From positions 4,115,684-4,179,683 of the forward strand of contig CM038716.1 in NCBI GenBank assembly GCA_021613375.1: a stretch of 64,000 nt of DNA, in the 5' to 3' direction. This DNA comes from Megaleporinus macrocephalus. Taxonomy: Eukaryota > Chordata > Actinopteri > Characiformes > Anostomidae. This document shows, piece after piece, positions 58,010-64,000 of the stretch (its first letter is position 1; each line of letters begins with the position of its first letter). The translations under genes and the position numbers were made by a program. The notes below the pieces were generated by a model that was not told where the DNA came from, did not search any database, and was given only the letters and a program-made list of their open reading frames with translations.

Positions 58010-58770
58010 CCTCAGAAGAAACCTTTCCTGTGTCCACAAAACCATAAAATTCAGTATCAAACAATAGCAAAGGAACATCCAAACAAGCCTGATACATTTT
58101 GACCACAAATCCTATTAAAATAAATCTTTTTGGCCATGAGGAAAACGTTTTGAAGAATAAGCAGAATTTCATGGAAAGAACACCTCTCCAGATGTTAAGC
58201 ACTGGGTTGAGGCTTTGACCCTGTGCTGCAACCAGTGAAACATACTACTGGTAGAGACAGGAATGGATTCAAATAAAAACCAGCAAATTGAGGAGGCAAA
58301 CATCACACTGTCTGTAAAATAGCTGAAGATGATAATGATCCTAAACATACATCAAAATCCAAAATACGCTACCTTATCAGCTGAACGTCTTGCCACAGCC
58401 CTCATCATTCCATCATCGGAAATCTGTGGGTAGACCATAGAAGAACGATGCATGCAAGATGGCCCAAGAACCTCTTGGAAGAAACCCTGGATCAAAATAA
58501 AGAGATCCAGGTAGCTGGCTACCAAAAAGCGTTTGGAAGCTTAATACTGACAATGCTAATGTTCTGCTTTGGGCCCAATTTATTTGTGTTATTTTGAAAC
58601 GATGAAAGATGGAAACAAAAACATGATCTTGCTTAAAATCTGAAAGAAATATATAATCTACAGCTTTATGCCTTTTGGAAGTCCGGTTGTGTTTTACTCG
58701 CTACTCATAATAATAATATAGAAATGTTGAGCAGGGGTGCCCAGACTTTTGAATGGCACTGTATTCAGGA
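58010..58770 (+). mobile_element. Tc1-like transposon remnant
   Basis: Nucleotide order matches a teleost Tc1 family: CTTTTTGGCCATGAGGAAAA, CAGAATTTCATGGAAAGAAC, ACACCTCTCCAGATGTTAAG, GATAATGATCCTAAACATAC (QQDNDPKHT region, with the upstream codons lost), AATCTGTGGGTAGACC, and the terminal AGGGGTGCCCAGACTTTTGA near 58735-58754. Frames are broken and the 5' third is missing. Confidence 0.82.
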
Positions 58771-59519
58771 CTTTATATAATTTGTTGTACAACATATTCA
58801 TGACACAATCATGAGTCATTTCAACATAAGAAATAAACAGCATTGTTCAGTTGTCACTAGAACAGTGTGTCATTTTGTTTTACTGTACTATCTGAAGCAA
58901 CGCTTTCCGCATATTAAATAGAGCCACTTTAGAAAGATCGTTAATTTTGACATTTAAAGATATTCCATTTTTATTTAAATGTGGAAAGAGGAGACAGGTC
59001 ACTGTGCACCATGCCACTTTTCTTCCCCTCTTTTGGCATGCAGTCTTTCACTGTACTCGCCCTCTCTTTACTTTGCTCTCTCTCTCTGCTGGCTGTACTC
59101 TGACTTCACCTTCTGCTCCAATGTCTTCTGTAGTTCCTTTAAAATGTTCCTTCATCTCCTTTTTGTTCTACTCCCTCTACGCTCACCACATTCTGTGTGT
59201 CTCTTTATGCAAACAGTTTGTGGGAGAGCACTTCATGCTGTAGTAGACGCCATTATTAGCAATCAATGTTCCATTTCTGTGGCATTGTATGTTTTCATTG
59301 AGTTCAGCTCAGAGTATAGATTGGTTTAAATGAACCGTATACTTGTGGACATTGAAGTTTCAGACCTGACACCTCATGTGAATGTCCTTTTGAGCATTCT
59401 ATGCTGTGAATAATAGACGTAAAAATGTGGGGAAACATATTGATATTGCTTAATACTGTACTGCTTGTACCAAATGAGTTCTCTTCTTAAAGACTTTTAC
59501 ACATATGTGAGCCTGAACA
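58771..59519. other. intergenic, no gene seen
   Basis: A T/C-rich stretch at about 59010-59220 keeps two frames open, but they show no domain and no conserved motif. Nothing else identified. Confidence 0.5.
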
Positions 59520-62420
59520 CATTTTACCACAGTAGTAAAGTTTGACTGGGCCACAAGTCGGGAGACCTTGCACAATGGAAGTGCAGTTTGACTGGGCTGT
59601 AAGTTAGGAGAGTTATCACAGTGGTAGTGGAGTTTATTGGGCCATGAGTCAGTAAACATTTCACTGTGGTAGTGGAGTTTACTGGGCCATGAGTCAGTAA
59701 ACATTTCACTGTGATAGTGGAGATTACTGGGCCATGAGTCGGTTAACTTTTCACTGTGGAAGTGGTGTTTACTGGGCCATGAGTAGGTAAACATTTCACT
59801 GTTATAGTGGAGTTTACTGGGTCATGAGTAGGTAAACATTTCACTGTTATAGTGGAGTTTACTGGGTCATGAGTAGGTAAACATTTCACTGTGATAGTGG
59901 AGTTTACTAGGCCATGAGTCGGTAAACATTTCACTGTGGTAGTGGAGTTTACTGGGCCATGAGTTGGTAGACATTTCACTGTGGTAGTGGGGTTTACTGG
60001 GCCATCAGTCTGTAAACATTTCACTGTGGTAGTGGAGTTTACTAGGCCATCAGTCTGTAAACATTTCACTGTGGTAGTGGAGTTTACTGGGCCATGAGTT
60101 GGTAGACATTTCACTGTGGTAGTGGGGTTTACTGGGCCATCAGTCTGTAAACATTTCACTGTGGTAGTGGAGTTTACTAGGCCATCAGTCTGTAAACATT
60201 TCACTGTGGTAGTGGAGTTTACTGGGCCATGAGTCGGTAGACATTTCACTGTGGTAGTGGAGTTTACTGGGCCATGAGTCGGTAGACATTTCACTGTGGT
60301 AGTGGAGTTTACTGGGCCATGTGTCGGTAAACATTTCACTGTGGTAGTGGAGTTTACTGGGCCATGAGTAGGTAAACATTTCACTGTGGTAGTGGAGTTT
60401 ACTGGGCCATGTGTCGGTAAACATTTCACTGTGGTAGTGGAGTTTACTGGGCCATGAGTCAGTAAACATTTCACTGTGATAGTGGAGATTACTGGGCCAT
60501 GAGTCGGTTAACTTTTCACTGTGGAAGTGGTGTTTACTGGGCCATGAGTAGGTAAACATTTCACTGTTATAGTGGAGTTTACTGGGTCATGAGTAGGTAA
60601 ACATTTCACTGTTATAGTGGAGTTTACTGGGTCATGAGTAGGTAAACATTTCACTGTGATAGTGGAGTTTACTAGGCCATGAGTCGGTAAACATTTCACT
60701 GTGGTAGTGGAGTTTACTGGGCCATGAGTTGGTAGACATTTCACTGTGGTAGTGGGGTTTACTGGGCCATCAGTCTGTAAACATTTCACTGTGGTAGTGG
60801 AGTTTACTAGGCCATCAGTCTGTAAACATTTCACTGTGGTAGTGGAGTTTACTGGGCCATGAGTTGGTAGACATTTCACTGTGGTAGTGGGGTTTACTGG
60901 GCCATCAGTCTGTAAACATTTCACTGTGGTAGTGGAGTTTACTAGGCCATCAGTCTGTAAACATTTCACTGTGGTAGTGGAGTTTACTGGGCCATGAGTC
61001 GGTAGACATTTCACTGTGGTAGTGGAGTTTACTGGGCCATGAGTCGGTAGACATTTCACTGTGGTAGTGGAGTTTACTGGGCCATGTGTCGGTAAACATT
61101 TCACTGTGGTAGTGGAGTTTACTGGGCCATGAGTAGGTAAACATTTCACTGTGGTAGTGGAGTTTACTGGGCCATGTGTCGGTAAACATTTCACTGTGGT
61201 AGTGGAGTTTACTGGGCCATGAGTCAGTAAACATTTTACTGTGGTAGTGGAGTTTACTGGGCCATGAGTCGGTAGACATTTCACTGTGGGAGTGGTGTTT
61301 ACTAGGCCATGAGTCAGTAAACATTTTACTGTGGTAGTGTAGTTTACTGGGCCGTGAGTCGGTAAACATTTCACTGTGGTAGTGGAGTTTACTGGGCCAT
61401 GAGTCTGTAAACATTTCACTGTGGGAGTGGTGTTTACTGGGCCATGAGTCGGTAAACATTTCACTGTGGGAGTGGTGTTTACTGGGCTGTGAGTCAGTAA
61501 ATATTTCACTGTGGTAGTGGAGTTTACTGGGCCATGAGTCGGTAAACATTTCACTGTGGTAGTGGTGTTTACTGGGCCATGAGTCGGTAAATATTTCACT
61601 GTGGTAGTAATGTTTGAATGGCCATGAATCATGAGACCCATCATTGTGGTGTTAGAGTTTGACTGGGCAATGAGCTGGGTGACCTTTTGGTATGGTGGTA
61701 GAGTTTGACTGGGCCATGAGGTGGGTGACCTTTTAGTGTGGTGGTAGAGTTTGGCTGAGCCATGAGTTAGGGAACCTTTTACCATGGTGGTAGAGTTTGA
61801 CTGACTTTGTGGACCAGGAGACCTTTCACTGCAGTATTAGACTTTGACTAGGCCATGTGTCCTTTTACCACGATGGTAGAGTGGTAAAAGGACACTGTGA
61901 CTAGGTCATGAAATCCGAGAACATTTCAAGCAATAGTACAGTTTGATTAAGCAGTAAATCAGGACACCTTTTACAGTGGTAGTGGAGTTTGACTTGGCCA
62001 CAAGTCGTGAGATTTCCCCCGTGGTGGTAAAGTTTGAAAGGGCTACAAATCAGACCTTTCACAGCAACAGTACAGCTAGACTGGGCAATAAGACTTTCTC
62101 AATAGTAGTGTAGTGTATCACTGTGCTGGTAAAATTTGACCGGTTCATGAGTTGGTGGACCTTTTACTGCAGTTGTAGAGTTCGACTGGGCCACAAGTCG
62201 GGAGACATATCACTGTGGGTAAAGGATTTGACTGGGCCATAAGCCAGAAGACATTCACTGTGGTGACTAGTCCACAAGTTCAGCAGTACAGCTTGACTGG
62301 GCAGTGAGACAGGACACCTATCACAGTGGTGATGGAGTTTGACTGGGCCATGAGTCACTGTGGTGGTAGTTTGACCCATCTGTGAGCCAGGCGGCCTTTC
62401 ACTGCCTGTGGCGTGTGATC
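59520..62420. repeat. 45-bp minisatellite with 765-bp higher-order period
   Basis: The core (about 59628-61612) has about 44 units of ACTGTGGTAGTGGAGTTTAC then TGGGCCATGAGTCGGTAAAC then ATTTC, 45 bases. Marker variants (GGTTAACTTT at 59741 and 60506; GTGATAGTGG at 59891 and 60656) are offset by exactly 765 bp, or 17 units, so about 59690-60454 and 60455-61219 are two higher-order copies. The edges, especially 61613-62420, have longer and much more divergent units (GTTTGACTGGGCCATGAG). The minus strand stays open for 243 and 425 codons with a His/Ser/Trp/Thr pattern, which is an artefact of the 45-bp unit length. Confidence 0.95.
61857..61895. repeat. 15-bp perfect hairpin in the diverged array edge
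   Basis: TGTCCTTTTACCAC (61858-61871) is exactly complementary to GTGGTAAAAGGACA (61881-61894), and one more G-C pair closes it. The loop is nine bases. Confidence 0.9.
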
Positions 62421-63454
62421 TGTGACCGAATACTTTGTGCAGCCAAAATGAAGTCATCTGTACTCACTGAGACTCACGTAAGCAAGATACTTTCATCCTT
62501 CGGGTGTACCTTTCTTTCTGTACTGTGCGTGTGCACGTGTGTGTGTGAGAGATCCTCCCATTCGTTTGTACCACCCAGCCGTGTCTAATGTTTCTAATTC
62601 ACTTCATTTTGTTTCCAACACTCAAACCCTGTCTAGAGGTGACGTGTCTCGGCGTACATATCCATCAATAGATACTCAGAACATGCACTCACACACACAC
62701 ACCTGTTTATGGCTCCATCTATAATTCACACGTCACTCTAGCGCTAACATCCGCCGCCAGGCTTTTTAGTGTAATTAGTGAGCCTTCAGCAGATTCGAAT
62801 AGGGAGCACACTTCTGCCTTTTCCTCTATTAAAACTCATTAACACGCCCTTAAAGGAAGCCGTAAGAACCCTGCGCCTTTAATTCAATATTCGTCTGGTG
62901 ATATTGTGTTAAAGTGACTAATTCCTCGTTTTTTGGGTGACATGAAAAGATTCGTTTGCATGCCTTTGGAGGGTTGAGATTTCCTTTGCTGCGGGGAAAC
63001 GGAGGCGGAGGAGAGTGTTTTTAACAGCCTTCTCCTTTCACCAAGCGTCCCGCCAACCATTACGTTACGAGACAGAGGCTGTGTGTGTGTGTTTGTGTGT
63101 CTATGTCTATGTGTGTGTGTGGTTATGTATTTTATTGTTCTTGGGGACCAAATGTCCCAGGACAATAAGCTAACATAAACATGTGTATATGTTGGGGACA
63201 TTTGGCTGATCCCCACAAAGTAAATGCGTTCCTTGTATTCAAAAGAATTTAGCTTTCACTCGAAAAAACAGAACCTGACAGAACCTAAATCTTTCCTTTT
63301 AAGGTAAATGTTGAGCGGGGTTTATCTGCAGCCATACAGAAAGCAATGCAAGCAGTCTACACAGAGAGAAATACAAAACAGTCCAAGCCTACAGAACAAA
63401 CAAATGTTTGAATCATTATAGGTTTAGGTTTAGGCTTAGAAAGCTTGTACTGTA
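62421..63454. other. intergenic; candidate noncoding element and GGGGAC repeat fragment
   Basis: No gene. About 62755-62960 looks unique (GTGTAATTAGTGAGCCTTCA, AAACTCATTAACACGCCCTT, TTTAATTCAATATTCG) and could be a conserved noncoding element. (GT)n near 63079-63120. About 63130-63225 (TTGGGGACCAAATGTCCC ... TTGGGGACATTTGGCTGATC) is a fragment of the GGGGAC element also present in the 827-bp duplication. Confidence 0.5.
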
Positions 63455-63902
63455 TACAGTACTGTTTAAAGGTGGACATTATTATATTTAAAAAGCTATT
63501 TTATCCAGACAGGAAACTTTTATTTCCTCAGCAAAACACTAATATTATTTAAAATATTTAAATATTCAAATAGTATTTATATAGTACATGCTTTTACATG
63601 TCAGTGTGTATATTTAACCCTTTCCAAGCTTCTCCTTGTGGAAACAACCAAGTGTTATTTACAGTTCTCATCTAATACCTGCTTTGACTGCTCAGTACTT
63701 CATTAAGCTAAATCAAGATTGCTGCTGAAGGAACTGAATACATTCATACAATGTCTGGGGCGTCCAGGAGAAATCTGGAACTACACTTTGTTCCTCAAAC
63801 TGGAGCTCAAGATATGATCTACTTCTCTCACAATAAGATATTAATGTTACTTAATTAGTAACATTAGTATTAGTATATAGTATTGTATTTATGGTTTTTA
63901 CA

Positions 63903-63960
<58 letters not shown>

Positions 63961-64000
63961 CTATAGCAGTATAGCTCATCTGTTGCTGCACAGTTTATGG
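63455..64000. mobile_element. TIR element, TGTGCAAAGG family, copy 3, cut by window end
   Basis: From about 63600 it follows the copies at 18215 and 47400 (CTTTCCAAGCTTCTCCTTGT, TTCATTAAGCTAAATCAAGA, GGGGCGTCCAGGAGAAATCT). The left end is diverged (TACAGTACTGTTTAAAGGTG). A (TA)n run at 63906-63957 interrupts it and its right end lies beyond the window. Confidence 0.75.

Noticed and set aside
59743..61785. Long minus-strand open frames (243 and 425 codons) with His/Ser/Trp/Thr-rich repeats
   Set aside because: Artefact of the 45-bp minisatellite. Two different frames are open over the same units, which real coding repeats rarely allow.

Overview
This window reads as nuclear DNA of a teleost fish, probably an ostariophysan. 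It holds two prosomatostatin genes, each with the single intron at the position conserved in vertebrates. The rest is dense in fish-type repeats: Tc1-like transposases, hAT elements, small TIR elements, a tRNA-derived SINE, LINE tails, CA/TA/GA microsatellites and long minisatellites. There is no sign of operons, phage, CRISPR or other prokaryotic features. The order-level guess rests on remembered repeat families and is weak.

Only two genes are convincing. Both lie on the + strand, head to tail, about 32 kb apart. The first (CDS 15136-15306 joined to 17678-17887, 126 aa) encodes the [Tyr7,Gly10] somatostatin-14 precursor, called PSS-II, SS3 or sst1.2 in the fish literature. The second (50208-50345 joined to 50665-50871, 114 aa) encodes the precursor of canonical somatostatin-14 (SS1, sst1.1). 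Each has its own TATA-like box and AATAAA signal. The second has a perfect cAMP response element directly upstream of its TATA box. The first has only a one-mismatch CRE further away and a PBX/PREP-like site in the matching position. This layout fits the published view that SS3 arose by tandem duplication of SS1 in ray-finned fish.

Layout: 1-14.5 kb is intergenic, with a Tc1 element (0.7-1.9 kb), a hAT-like element swollen by about 48 copies of a 36-bp repeat (5.3-7.6 kb), a second Tc1 remnant, an AT-rich tract and copies of a dispersed family marked by TTCTATTGGTCCATTCATCA. 14.5-18 kb is sst1.2. 18-50 kb is the spacer: TIR elements, a hAT element with a perfect 8-bp target duplication and BED-finger remnants (19.7-20.6 kb), a stacked solo-LTR/solo-LTR/mariner block (25.4-26.7 kb), a 54-bp minisatellite of about 60 units (30.1-33.4 kb), an unrecognised 171-codon ORF (33.6-34.1 kb), nested Tc1 debris (35.4-39.8 kb), a SINE, telomere-like and microsatellite DNA, and an exact-looking 827-bp tandem duplication (44.9-46.6 kb). 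49.2-51.1 kb is the CpG-rich sst1.1 locus. 51.4-64 kb holds a pentanucleotide-plus-MITE compound array, further TIR elements, and a 45-bp minisatellite with a 765-bp higher-order period (59.5-62.4 kb).

I did not find a clearly new biological system. The points most worth checking are the promoter divergence between the tandem somatostatin genes, stronger cryptic splice donors in sst1.2 intron 1, the unknown ORF, the stacked LTR insertions, and the repeat arrays with higher-order structure. Several unique-looking, homeodomain-motif-rich stretches could be enhancers, but this cannot be shown without comparison to other species.
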